NCBI RefSeq assembly: GCF_026262505.1
Contig: NC_067207.1
Location: 9,454,082-9,518,081, forward strand
Length of the DNA stretch: 64,000 bases
Source: Trichomonas vaginalis G3
Lineage: Eukaryota > Parabasalia > Trichomonadida > Trichomonadidae
Reading direction: 5' to 3'
Under the pieces are notes generated by a model. That model saw nothing but the letters and a program-made list of their open reading frames with translations, ran no database searches and was not told the origin of the DNA. Made by a program: the position numbers and the translations under genes. This document shows, piece after piece, positions 51,017 through 59,961 of the stretch (the first letter of the stretch is position 1; each line of letters opens with the position of its first letter).

Positions 51017-51898
51017 TTAATATGCTATTAAAATCATCTCAATAATGAGTCCATCCTTTCCATCTTTAGGTAGCACAACATCTTTCATTGAAGAAGGTTC
51101 GACAAGTCTTATGTTAAACTTACTGACAAAGTTTGTTATACTATAATGCTTCGGCGGCGAATACATATAGTTTGAAAGACATAATATAGATTCTTCGGCA
51201 AATTCACTTATACTGGATTTTATAACAATGTTCTCACGAGACCAAACGCCACCAATTGACAATCTTGTAAGCAATCCTGCTGAACCTTCAACTGTAAACG
51301 TCGATGGTAACATTCCACGAAGGTCATCTATTGACATCGTTGAGTCACTGTATTTAAATATTTTCTTAAAGCAATCGTCATTATCTAACCATGCAATAGC
51401 TTTGAAGTTTTCATTTGAATATACATCTGCTTCATTAAATGTAAAACCTGACTTCTTTGCAGAGACGACTTTAAAATCTATTGCATTTGTTTCAAAATTA
51501 TATGCTATGGTAACTTCTGAAGGTAATGGGTGTCCTTCTGCAGTAAGTTGTTCTCTCACTACCGTTTGAAGCTTTGTATTAAAAACTTTCATGTCATCTC
51601 CTGTATCTAAGTTCACATACACAGCAACAGGAAAACTATCTTGCTTCTTTGTTTCATCATTATATCTCAAAACATTAAAGTTCTTCAATAATATTGTTCT
51701 TCCTGCTGGAATACTTCTAACTTGTCTTATTTCAATAGCTTTCTCACCTCCTACATACTCTACCCAGTGTCTTGGATATTCATAAGTATACTGACTTTCT
51801 TGAATTTTGGTTGGTTTCATCATAACATGTTCATAGTATATCTTTATACTCTTGTCAGTTAGACTCGGTGCTATGTTCTGAATATTTCTGACTTGCAT
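51017..51898 (-). CDS. minor capsid (penton-like) protein of element 2, 293 aa
   Basis: ATG 51898 (MQVRNIQNIAPSLTDKSIKI); a longer frame upstream belongs to the divergent promoter. Typical Polinton minor capsid features: ENIVIKSSISEFAEESILCL, PPKHYSITNFVSKFNIRLVE and an ending IIEMILIAY. Homologous to 27363-28070 in element 1, with which it shares only a minority of residues. Open throughout. It would occupy capsid vertices. Confidence 0.7.
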   Translation of the reverse strand: MQVRNIQNIAPSLTDKSIKIYYEHVMMKPTKIQESQYTYEYPRHWVEYVGGEKAIEIRQVRSIPAGRTILLKNFNVLRYNDETKKQDSFPVAVYVNLDTGDDMKVFNTKLQTVVREQLTAEGHPLPSEVTIAYNFETNAIDFKVVSAKKSGFTFNEADVYSNENFKAIAWLDNDDCFKKIFKYSDSTMSIDDLRGMLPSTFTVEGSAGLLTRLSIGGVWSRENIVIKSSISEFAEESILCLSNYMYSPPKHYSITNFVSKFNIRLVEPSSMKDVVLPKDGKDGLIIEMILIAY

Positions 51899-51914
51899 TT
51901 TTAATGGAGATAAA
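51899..51914. promoter_or_regulatory. 16-bp bidirectional start region
   Basis: TTTTAATGGAGATAAA is the whole distance between the ATGs of the minor capsid (minus) and packaging ATPase (plus) genes. Confidence 0.5.
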
Positions 51915-52802
51915 ATGAAGCATTTAATACATGACGTAGATGAAGACATGAATGAAACTACAGACAAACTTAACTCTTCTCTTATTCTTCCTTTCAGCAA
52001 AGATTATGAATTCTGTTCAAATGGTGTTTATTTCTATTGTGGAAAGATGGGGTCAGGAAAGACATTCAACCTCATTCGTCATATACTCATAACAGAGCGT
52101 TTAGGAAACGACTCTTACTATGACCAAATCATTATATCAGCAACTTCAGACTCTATGGACTCAACAGCGAAAACATTCATGAGTAAAGTTCAAGCATCTG
52201 TCGTTAAAGTTCCAGACAGTGAACTCATTGAATTTCTTCAACGTTACATTCGACGTAAGAGAAAATATTATGCCATCGTTGAATTTATACAGTCAGGAAT
52301 GCAAAAGACTTCAGAAGAGATGGAAAGAATTATTGACAAACACCACTTACGTCAGTACTCAGGAGTTTACGATATGAAACGACTGACAAACTACATTCTG
52401 TCAAAACTTTCAAAATACCCCTTCAAAAAGTATCCTTCAAATACTCTGCTCGTTTGTGACGACTTCGCCGGAAAAGGTTTAGTGTCAAAGCCTGACTCAC
52501 CATTAGCTAACATCATAACTAAAGTCAGACATTACCATTTAACTGTAGCAATACTTATGCAAACATGGCGTTTCCTTGCTTTAAACATAAAACGTCTCAT
52601 AACTGACTTCGTTATCTTTCAAGGTTTCTCACGTTATGATATTGAACTCATTTGGAAACAGTCAGGTATAACATTACCTTTTGAAGAAATTTGGGAAGCA
52701 TATAAGTCTCTCATCTCTCCTCGTTCATACCTTGAGATTCATATCATGACTAATACCATTAAAGTCAAAAATATTCCATGGGAACGACCAACATTGTTTT
52801 AA
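51915..52802 (+). CDS. A32/FtsK-HerA packaging ATPase of element 2, 295 aa
   Basis: ATG 51915. Walker A YCGKMGSGKT (residues ~41-50), Walker B NTLLVCDDFAG (~178-188), then a sensor region VAILMQTWR. Matches the viral packaging ATPase family and the broken element 1 copy in order of motifs. Open throughout. Pumps the genome into the capsid in related viruses. Confidence 0.85.
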   Translation: MKHLIHDVDEDMNETTDKLNSSLILPFSKDYEFCSNGVYFYCGKMGSGKTFNLIRHILITERLGNDSYYDQIIISATSDSMDSTAKTFMSKVQASVVKVPDSELIEFLQRYIRRKRKYYAIVEFIQSGMQKTSEEMERIIDKHHLRQYSGVYDMKRLTNYILSKLSKYPFKKYPSNTLLVCDDFAGKGLVSKPDSPLANIITKVRHYHLTVAILMQTWRFLALNIKRLITDFVIFQGFSRYDIELIWKQSGITLPFEEIWEAYKSLISPRSYLEIHIMTNTIKVKNIPWERPTLF

Positions 52803-53200
52803 AGTTTAACCTTCAATTGACTGATGGTAAACAAATTCCATGCATCTCTGTCGCCATTTCTGTTAATATTTTTGCTGTCATTCATATCATCCACTTCCCC
52901 ATCCGTTAGCTTTTGAGGATATGCGTTAGAATAGCTGTTCTTAAATGAAGGCTTTTCACCTTTGAGAGCATAAACTCTATAACTTTCTGCATACTTTATG
53001 TTTGAACCTCCTGAGCCATCATTGACATAAATTTTTATAGGTTTCCACCCTTTGTTCATATTCCTGCTTCTTCCCTTTGCTCTTTTGTTCAGTAGTTCTA
53101 CATCTTTATACACAACACCTGTCTCGGTGAATTCAACAATATTTTCATTCGTTAGCTTTACATTCAAACCCTTGTCGAGTATATTGTTCATTTCATACAT
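52799..53200 (-). CDS. hypothetical protein, 133 aa
   Basis: Probable start at ATG 53200 (MYEMNNILDKGLNVKLTNEN); ATG 53191 is also possible. Beta-rich with Gly/Ser loop (YVNDGSGGSNIKYAESYRVY). The end overlaps the ATPase end by four bases (tail-to-tail). Unknown family; its position among capsid genes suggests a structural role. Confidence 0.5.
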   Translation of the reverse strand: MYEMNNILDKGLNVKLTNENIVEFTETGVVYKDVELLNKRAKGRSRNMNKGWKPIKIYVNDGSGGSNIKYAESYRVYALKGEKPSFKNSYSNAYPQKLTDGEVDDMNDSKNINRNGDRDAWNLFTISQLKVKL

Positions 53201-53225
53201 ATAAAAGGTTTTTATTCTATATGAA

Positions 53226-53818
53226 ATGAGAAGCAAATCCATCTTAGCTGGTGCCGTTAATGTTCCAATTGAACCAACATCAAATGTTGACTCACGAACG
53301 ACAAACAATATTGTCATAAAGAACTATAGTTCAGAGTGTTTGAAAGAAAAAGAACCAGAACTGAAATCCGTGAATTTAAACTCAGCTTCAAGTGCAAACG
53401 CTACATCAGATGTTAAGTTAGAGTATCCACCACTGGACCAAATTCTTTCAAGAGAAGCCAACGACAAACCCTTACATAAATGTTCAAACAAATCCTTCAG
53501 ATAACGTAGACCATTACCTTCTTCAGTTTACCAAACTATCTTACTCAAAGACGTAAGAAGCTTTTGATAAATCTTATAAGTAAGAACCAAATAATTCTAA
53601 CAAAGGAGGACCTTGAAAATGTTATATCACGAATAACAGGGAAACAATGTGTCATTGACTATCTCGACCCTGAAATCGAATGCTGTGGTCAAACGCCACC
53701 ATTCATGAAAATAGGTAACATCCGCATCATTGAAACACCAGGTACTCCAGGAGTTGAGTTTAAGTATAAATTTCGAACGAGTATACAAAACTTTCAACAG
53801 AATATAAACTTTGCTTGA
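53226..53818 (+). pseudogene. conserved structural gene (CCG motif) of element 2, broken
   Basis: The piece at 53226-53504 (MRSKSILAGAVNVPIEPTSN) and the piece at 53564-53818 (DPEIECCGQTPPFMKIGNIR) match the two parts of the element 1 gene at 43223-43804 in the same order. Likely one core gene, broken about once here. Function unknown. Confidence 0.5.
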
Positions 53819-53837
53819 AATATGTTTTAGTAAATTA

Positions 53838-54200
53838 AAGCAATTTGTAATATCTATCCAAAACTTCTTCAACAGTATCGAACTCATCTTCATAATGCAA
53901 ACCTAATCTTATTGACTTGGTGCAGTTTTCACTAACACAATATTTTTCTGTTCTTTGACTGACATAACTAATTCATTTGTTTCATCAAACAGCAACAACC
54001 AAAGTTCATGACCTAATACATAACATTCATACTTTATATTTTAGCTCTGAGTTCTCTTGTAAGCTGTTGCATTTAATATTTTCTAAAAAGTCAACTTCAA
54101 CAGTCATTCGCACTGGTGCCTTCAGTTCTACAGGCTCGCCCTGAAAGTCAACTAGTCTGAATTGCATGTCTTTCAAATTATGAGGACTAATGCGAACCAT
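53838..54200 (-). pseudogene. minus-strand small coding pieces
   Basis: An ATG frame at 54027-54200 encodes a 57-aa product (MVRISPHNLKDMQFRLVDFQ...). Further coding-like sequence, including YVLGHELWLLLFDETNELVM, lies between 53838 and about 54050 and looks broken. The 57-aa piece resembles the end of jelly-roll-like spike-base proteins and probably belongs functionally with the gene at 54294. Confidence 0.4.
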
Positions 54201-54293
54201 TTACCTAAATGAGTTGCTATGACAGGAACGTTTGGAATGAACATTGAATTGACTGCATAACAGAAGGATTTATATTCTACTGAACCTTTACTA

Positions 54294-54797
54294 TTAACTC
54301 CTTGAAATGCCTGTGACATTAGCTATTTTAGACTCAATGTACAAACAATTACCATAACATACGTATGGAACAGATTTCATCTCAATCGTTTTGTCAACAC
54401 TTTTCAAAGGAAATGTCATATGGTATGCTCCCAAAAGAAGTTGTACTCTATGACTCATTCGTGTTATCTTGAACTCTTTCTTGCTACTGAACTTCAATGT
54501 TCCCTCAGAAGAGAGTTCGACATCTATGTTGTCAATAGTTTCTTCATTTATGAGAGTATCTATGACTCCAGCAATTTTATCTATTCTATACTCTGCTCTG
54601 TTAGGAAATGTTATAAAACTTCTTTTGTCATCTATTTCAATCTCTATGAAATCTGTTTCATCTGTTATGACAAAAGTTGCGATAGTATTGAAGTCAACAA
54701 CTCTGAAAGCAAGCGCCTCATTCTGAAGACCTAAGTTTGTTTGTAGCTTTACTGTCCCGTATTCGTTTGGGTCTGTACTTTGCAAATAGAACAACAT
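54294..54797 (-). CDS. conserved jelly-roll-like structural protein of element 2
   Basis: ATG 54797 (MLFYLQSTDPNEYGTVKLQT), beta-rich, 167 codons open. It matches the element 1 region at 42434-43218. Usual length appears greater, so this may be part of a broken gene together with sequence down to 54027. Probably a spike-base or secondary capsid protein, by company and composition. Confidence 0.5.
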   Translation of the reverse strand: MLFYLQSTDPNEYGTVKLQTNLGLQNEALAFRVVDFNTIATFVITDETDFIEIEIDDKRSFITFPNRAEYRIDKIAGVIDTLINEETIDNIDVELSSEGTLKFSSKKEFKITRMSHRVQLLLGAYHMTFPLKSVDKTIEMKSVPYVCYGNCLYIESKIANVTGISRS

Positions 54798-54814
54798 TTT
54801 ATTCTCATTAAAAT
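54798..54814. promoter_or_regulatory. 17-bp bidirectional start region
   Basis: TTTATTCTCATTAAAAT separates the ATG at 54797 (minus) from the ATG at 54815 (plus). It contains TCATTA, matching the trichomonad initiator on the plus strand. Confidence 0.5.
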
Positions 54815-55915
54815 ATGACTATTGCTGCATATGCGTATGAAACAAATGAAGCAAGAAGAGCACATGAACTAGTAAACGAAAACTCAACTTTAACCATTGA
54901 AGGCAATGATTTAGTCATTGACGATGGAAAAACTAAAAAAGTCATTGATTTCGATACTTTTAACGCTTATGACCCATTCATTACAATAAGTAAAGTTCCT
55001 ATCATAAATGATGGAACGGTGCAATATATAAATTCTACAGTAGATGCCTCATTAGTGAAAGTACTGAATGTTCTCATTGAATTGTTAAAGAGCTTTCGAT
55101 TTGACGACAACATTAAATGCCTAAAGAATTTAGTCATGAATGAGAAACAAATTCTCGGCGTTGCTGGTAGCAGTAATGATGTACACCTTATGACATTAGA
55201 ATATTATAACGAACATAAAGATGAACTGAAAGGAGAGAAGGGTGACACCGGACCACAAGGAATACAAGGAATACAAGGACCTCAAGGCGAAAACGGTTTG
55301 GATGGAAAGGATGGAAAGGATGGAAAAACTGCTAAATCATGGATATGGGACCTTATAAATACTGGTTTAACAGCTGCTTCATATGGAGTTCTTCAATACC
55401 AAATCGGAAAGATATGGGCAGTACTTGGTGAAGAAGCTTTAGATGACGTTAAAAATGCTTTGAACTTCATTTCAAATGGTTCGGATACTATTAAAACTTT
55501 ATCTGGTTGGATGCAAGAAACAAGGAGTCAAATAGATACTGTAAGACGTATAGCAAACAATGCACGTACGGGATTGGATACTTTACGAGAAGCACAAAAT
55601 ACACTAAAGGAAGCAAATGATATTCTTGGCTCAGTATCAGACATGCATGAAGATTGGCTTAAAGGTATTGACAAATCTTTAAAAAATCACAGTCAGTCTA
55701 TTGCTGACTACAAGAAAAGTATAGATTTTTTACATAGTGCTATGGACGTACATGATGGAAGCATAAGGAACTTACTTAATGCTAACAATAACTTACCAGG
55801 AACTATTAAAGCATTTATAAAGTCCTTTGTAAAACCTGGTGCTCTAACATTTAGGTCTTTGAGAGCAAGAGCATTGAAGTCAAGAGATGCAGAAACTCCA
55901 ACAGAACCTACATAA
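54815..55915 (+). CDS. collagen-like fibre protein of element 2, 366 aa
   Basis: Residues ~141-173 are eleven Gly-X-Y triplets (GEKGDTGPQGIQGIQGPQGE and on to GKDGKDGKT), a collagen-like triple-helix segment. They are flanked by a beta-rich N-terminal head (~1-140) and a long coiled-coil C-terminal part (~205-320). Trimeric fibre shafts of viruses are built this way. It directly precedes the tail-fibre-like ORF on the same strand, and both probably form one attachment apparatus. Confidence 0.7.
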   Translation: MTIAAYAYETNEARRAHELVNENSTLTIEGNDLVIDDGKTKKVIDFDTFNAYDPFITISKVPIINDGTVQYINSTVDASLVKVLNVLIELLKSFRFDDNIKCLKNLVMNEKQILGVAGSSNDVHLMTLEYYNEHKDELKGEKGDTGPQGIQGIQGPQGENGLDGKDGKDGKTAKSWIWDLINTGLTAASYGVLQYQIGKIWAVLGEEALDDVKNALNFISNGSDTIKTLSGWMQETRSQIDTVRRIANNARTGLDTLREAQNTLKEANDILGSVSDMHEDWLKGIDKSLKNHSQSIADYKKSIDFLHSAMDVHDGSIRNLLNANNNLPGTIKAFIKSFVKPGALTFRSLRARALKSRDAETPTEPT

Positions 55916-55972
55916 GGAACTGAAACAACAGAAACTCCAGAAGAACCACCAAAACCAACAGCTAATGAAATA

Positions 55973-57823
55973 TTGTTCGAATATTTTCCAAGGTACTCTG
56001 TTCTCATTGCATACATTCAAGAAATACTTAAGAAAGCAGACTTGACTTTAGGAGATGATGAAAGTTCTGTATATCTTTCGTTCCAGTTTCAAATAGCAGA
56101 ACTTTTGAGACAGATATGCTTAATGTATGACAACATCTCTGATTTCACAAGATATGATGACGACCATGACCCCGAACACTGTGAAGAAGAAGTTTTACAA
56201 ACATCCATTAAGACAGGAAAGGTTTTAACACAAAGTCTCATTATTGACACCAAAGATGGCGAAGTGGACGTTCTTCAAGAGCTGAAGAAAAATACTTCTT
56301 CGGGAGGTGGTGGTAGGCATGAACTTGAAATAAATGAGATAGAAGAGAAATTAGCCGAAAAAGCAGATAAAGAACATAAACACAATATCTCCGATATAAA
56401 TGAACTTCAAGCTACATTAAATAGTAAAGCGGACAAAAATGAACTTGACGCAATGAACAAAGTTTTGAAATCTCATAAACACAATATCTCCGATATAAAT
56501 GAACTTCAAGCTACATTAAATAGTAAAGCGGACAAGAACCACGTTCATTATATAACTTCAGACGAACAGATTATAACGGACTACCATGGATATTTAACAC
56601 GAAGTGATGAAGCGAAGACAAAAAATGTTAATGAAAGAAGATATAAATACATTCGTGCTAAAGGTTATGACATAAGCTGTACTGTACAGTATGATGTAGC
56701 TAAAGCACCAGAAGCATTTGGTTATACCGGTGAAATTTATGCCTCTACTTTCAATGTTAACGGTGTATTAGTTGAACCAAGATTTACTTTGAGAGTTAAG
56801 TCAAAAATAACGTTTGAAGATGCTATTAAAAGTAAAGCTGACAAAGTTGAACTCGAAGCAATGAACAAAGTTTTGAAATCTCATAAACACAGCATCTCCG
56901 ATATAAATGAACTTCAAGCTACATTAGACAGTAAAGCCGACAAGAACCATACACATAAATCCTTCACTACTGTTAGAGCAGACGACATAATATTGAACTT
57001 TGACCTTGGTTCAAGTGCACCTTTAGAGAATCCAAGTACAAGCGTAAAAGATACTCTTAACAATTTAGATAAGAGTTGCAGGAATATCGAAGATCATGCC
57101 AGAAACTTTGAAGCATATGAACTACCAACAATGTTAGATAAGAAAGCTGACAAGAACCATACACATAAATCCTTCACTACTGTTAGAGCAGACGACATAA
57201 TATTGAACTTTGACCTTGGTTCAAGTGCACCTTTAGAGAATCCAAGTACAAGCGTAAAAGATACTCTTAACAATTTAGATAAGAGTTGCAGGAATATCGA
57301 AGATCATGCCAGAAACTTTGAAGCATATGAACTACCAACAATGTTAGATAAGAAAGCAGACAAAACAGAGCTTCAAACATTAAAGACAGAAATACTTCAA
57401 ACATTATATCCCATTGGTTCTATTTATACGTCAATGAACTCAACAAATCCAGAAACAGTTTTAGGTTTTGGTACATGGCAGCAGATTGTAGACAAATTCT
57501 TATACTGTGCTAACTCTTCAAAGCAAACGGGTGGTTCAAAGAAAATTAAAGAAGCAAACCTTCCACCGCACACTCATACAGGAACTACAAACTTTTCTGG
57601 TGACCATAGTCACTCATTAAGAGACCATCCATTATACAACTCAGAATATTATGCTGGCAATGACGTTTTATCTCCAGATTATAACCATGCAGCAAAAAAG
57701 ACTTTTCGACCAACTGAACCAGGAGGAAATCATTCACACACTTTCACAACAAATTCAACAGGCTCGGGTGAAGATTATATGCCACCATTTGTGACTATAT
57801 TCGCATGGTACCGCGTTCAATGA
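55973..57823 (+). CDS. phage tail-fibre-like protein of element 2, ~616 aa
   Basis: The shaft contains repeats (HNISDINELQATLNSKADKN, with KSHKH spacers), then two successive near-identical ~70-residue modules beginning KADKNHTHKSFTTVRADDII. The receptor-binding-type tip reads YPIGSIYTSMNSTNPETVLG, FGTW, LPPHTHTG, GDHSHS, GGNHSHT and PPFVTIFAWYR. This is the phage short-tail-fibre pattern. No ATG is evident at the left edge of the open frame; it stands next to the collagen-like ORF and may be functionally part of the same gene. The tip region is nearly identical in DNA to element 1. Confidence 0.75.
   Translation: MFEYFPRYSVLIAYIQEILKKADLTLGDDESSVYLSFQFQIAELLRQICLMYDNISDFTRYDDDHDPEHCEEEVLQTSIKTGKVLTQSLIIDTKDGEVDVLQELKKNTSSGGGGRHELEINEIEEKLAEKADKEHKHNISDINELQATLNSKADKNELDAMNKVLKSHKHNISDINELQATLNSKADKNHVHYITSDEQIITDYHGYLTRSDEAKTKNVNERRYKYIRAKGYDISCTVQYDVAKAPEAFGYTGEIYASTFNVNGVLVEPRFTLRVKSKITFEDAIKSKADKVELEAMNKVLKSHKHSISDINELQATLDSKADKNHTHKSFTTVRADDIILNFDLGSSAPLENPSTSVKDTLNNLDKSCRNIEDHARNFEAYELPTMLDKKADKNHTHKSFTTVRADDIILNFDLGSSAPLENPSTSVKDTLNNLDKSCRNIEDHARNFEAYELPTMLDKKADKTELQTLKTEILQTLYPIGSIYTSMNSTNPETVLGFGTWQQIVDKFLYCANSSKQTGGSKKIKEANLPPHTHTGTTNFSGDHSHSLRDHPLYNSEYYAGNDVLSPDYNHAAKKTFRPTEPGGNHSHTFTTNSTGSGEDYMPPFVTIFAWYRVQ
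56938..57358 (+). repeat. tandem duplication of ~210 bp inside the fibre gene
   Basis: The two halves (about 56938-57147 and 57148-57357) are almost identical at the DNA level, indicating a recent shaft lengthening event. Confidence 0.85.
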
Positions 57824-57863
57824 ACTCGCTTGAGCCTAGAATAAAATCTTTAACTTTACATAA

Positions 57864-58949
57864 ATGAGCTTGAAAGAAGTATTCGAACAACATCCATGGA
57901 GGTCATTTAAGAAATTCAATGAAGCTGCAAAGAGTTGGGGATTTACTAACAGAGCTGAAGTGAAAAGGTTCTTTGACAAAAATGTTGTACATCAAACAAA
58001 AATAAACCCTTACGACTACTTTTTACCAATTTACTCCAACACTCCTGACGCATACCAATTTGACACTCTCATTCAAAGCAGAAAAGGAGGACATAAACCA
58101 TTCCTCATCTTCATTAATGTTAACACTCGCAAAGCATATGCATATCCAATGAAAAATAAAGGAACTCATGAAGTGTTAAGAGTTTTACAAAAGTTTGTAG
58201 CAGAACATAGCCCAAGTACTTTAACATCAGACCAAGACGGTGCATACCTCAGCAATGAAATCACAGAATTTCTCATTAAGCATAACATAACTCACTACAC
58301 TACTGAAGACCATAACCATAACATACTCGGCATCATAAACCGCTTCATAAGGACTCTCAGAGATTTAAACCAAGAGCGAGACTTTACCGAAGAAACAATG
58401 AAACATTTTCTCGAAGTATATAATTCCTCAACACATTCTACAACAGGACATACACCAAATTCAATGACACAACAACAAGAAGAAAAGTATATACAAAAGA
58501 AACGAAGCCAAACACAAAATATCATAAATTCAACACAATTTACCCTCATTCCTGGTACAAAAGTTCGTGTAGTTCTTGACGACAAACCATTGACAAAGAA
58601 ACGTTTAAGGTTAAGTAGAAACTATTATATCGTAGACTCTACACAAGGTAATGGATATCTTATAAAAGCTGCTGACGACTCTATTGCGTTTTATCCTCGT
58701 CATAAATTAGTTGAAAGTAGTAATGGCAAACTTGCTGAAACCATTGACGAAGCAAAGCGAGGAGTGGTTATTGAAATACTTGGCTACAACATAAACGATG
58801 ACACTTATAAAGTAAGATATGAAGGAGGCGTTGAAGATGTTATACCATCTAAGAACTTGAGAGAGTCGAAGCCAACACATCTGGGACCATTAGAGCGGGA
58901 GTACTGGAAAGACCAAAATATGCCAGAAAGAATAAGAAAATTCTTCTAA
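57864..58949 (+). CDS. Polinton integrase (rve/DDE) of element 2, 361 aa
   Basis: ATG 57864 (MSLKEVFEQHPWRSFKKFNE). Core blocks: AYQFDTLIQ (first Asp, ~68), STLTSDQDGAYLS (second Asp, ~122) and EDHNHNILGIINRFIRTL (third block). The C-terminal part includes a chromo-like segment (VVIEILGYNINDDTYKVRYE, then GGVEDVIPSKNLRE). Open throughout. Distant from the element 1 integrase although the same family. The leader contains CTAGAATAAAA. Confidence 0.85.
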   Translation: MSLKEVFEQHPWRSFKKFNEAAKSWGFTNRAEVKRFFDKNVVHQTKINPYDYFLPIYSNTPDAYQFDTLIQSRKGGHKPFLIFINVNTRKAYAYPMKNKGTHEVLRVLQKFVAEHSPSTLTSDQDGAYLSNEITEFLIKHNITHYTTEDHNHNILGIINRFIRTLRDLNQERDFTEETMKHFLEVYNSSTHSTTGHTPNSMTQQQEEKYIQKKRSQTQNIINSTQFTLIPGTKVRVVLDDKPLTKKRLRLSRNYYIVDSTQGNGYLIKAADDSIAFYPRHKLVESSNGKLAETIDEAKRGVVIEILGYNINDDTYKVRYEGGVEDVIPSKNLRESKPTHLGPLEREYWKDQNMPERIRKFF

Positions 58950-58988
58950 ACTTTTTCATTAGATGTAAATCAGACAAAAATAATGTTT

Positions 58989-59036
58989 AGGTGAAGAGGT
59001 GAGATTTCACCTCTTTTTTCACCTGTTTTTTCACCC
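58989..59036. promoter_or_regulatory. GGTGA-iteron module, copy 2
   Basis: Near-identical to the module at 50209, between the integrase end and the KilA-N gene. Confidence 0.65.
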
Positions 59037-59125
59037 TCTTGAAAATTCATGAATTTCCTTAAGATAGAAAAAATAAAGTTAGTTTTATTTTTTTCTAACT
59101 TTTTATCTTGTAGGTAAGAACAGAA
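59037..59125 (+). promoter_or_regulatory. conserved leader of the KilA-N gene
   Basis: GAATTTCCTTAAGATAGAAA then AAATAAAGTTAGTTTTATTT and a T-rich end. The same leader precedes the genes at 59962 and 61785, so it is probably a promoter module copied with each gene. Confidence 0.55.
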
Positions 59126-59788
59126 ATGTCAGTCGAAGCAAAAACATTCACTAACAAATATAATGGCGAAACATTCACAAAAGGCACTTATAACGGTATT
59201 GAAGTCTTACGTAGAGACAAGGATGGTTACATTAATGCAACAAATATGTGTCAGCAGTTTAGGAAAGACTTTAGAAAGTTGTTGGAAAATAAGTCCTGGG
59301 AAGAGTATTATAAGGCATTTTGTGAAGAATATAGCAACAGTCCGAATTCCGGCGGTTGCTTTTTATACAAAATTCATGCAGGAATTCCTGATGAAATCAA
59401 ACAGGTTAGAGGAACGTATGTAGACCCAAGACTTATAAACTATATAGCAATGTGGGCTTCTCCAAAATATTGCATAGCAGTTGGAAAAATTATGGACTCC
59501 ATAGACAAGAAAGTTCATGAGAAATTAGATGAAGAAGAACTTGAAGATACAGTAAAGAATGCTAAACCTTTGTTCGAACAAGAAGTTAGAAAAATGTGCG
59601 AAAAACAATTAGAACATGAACGTGAGATATGTTATGGTTATAGAGATTCTCCATACGAACTAGACCAATGGGAACAAGAAGATTTAAAGAGAGAATTTAG
59701 AGAATATGAACTCGCTAAGATAGCATTAGAAGCTGCAGAAAAGAAGTTAAAAGTTTGGGGTCGTTTTGTACAAAAATATTGTGAGTAA
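59126..59788 (+). CDS. KilA-N domain protein, 220 aa
   Basis: A complete KilA-N domain: YNGIEVLRRDKDGYINATNM and CQQFRKDFRKLLENKSWEEY (residues ~22-65), then VRGTYVDPRLINYIAMWASP and KYCIAVGKIM (~104-135). The C-terminal ~80 residues form a coiled coil. KilA-N proteins are DNA-binding regulators of large DNA viruses and phages and are heavily expanded in trichomonad genomes. Open ATG frame. Confidence 0.9.
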   Translation: MSVEAKTFTNKYNGETFTKGTYNGIEVLRRDKDGYINATNMCQQFRKDFRKLLENKSWEEYYKAFCEEYSNSPNSGGCFLYKIHAGIPDEIKQVRGTYVDPRLINYIAMWASPKYCIAVGKIMDSIDKKVHEKLDEEELEDTVKNAKPLFEQEVRKMCEKQLEHEREICYGYRDSPYELDQWEQEDLKREFREYELAKIALEAAEKKLKVWGRFVQKYCE

Positions 59789-59830
59789 ATGAACCATTTA
59801 TTTTTATTGAATTCACCAAAAATATAATTG

Positions 59831-59879
59831 AGGTGAAGAGGTGAGATCTCACCTGTTTTCTCACCTGTTTTTTCACCCC
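59831..59879. promoter_or_regulatory. GGTGA-iteron module, copy 3
   Basis: Contains the palindrome GGTGAGATCTCACC and three TCACC units, directly before the next leader. Confidence 0.65.
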
Positions 59880-59881
59880 GT

Positions 59882-59961
59882 GAATTTTCATGAATTTCCT
59901 TAAGATAGAAAAAATAAAGTTAGTTTTATTTTTATTTATTTTTTTATTTTGTATAAAAGAT
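59882..59961 (+). promoter_or_regulatory. conserved leader of the gene at 59962
   Basis: Nearly identical to 59037-59125 up to the start codon. Because this stretch is leader DNA, the in-frame ATG at 59890 is not the likely start. Confidence 0.55.

Noticed and set aside
54420-54734. Two overlapping plus-strand ORFs opposite the structural gene
   Set aside because: They are antisense shadows of a beta-rich minus-strand gene that has a homologue in element 1.
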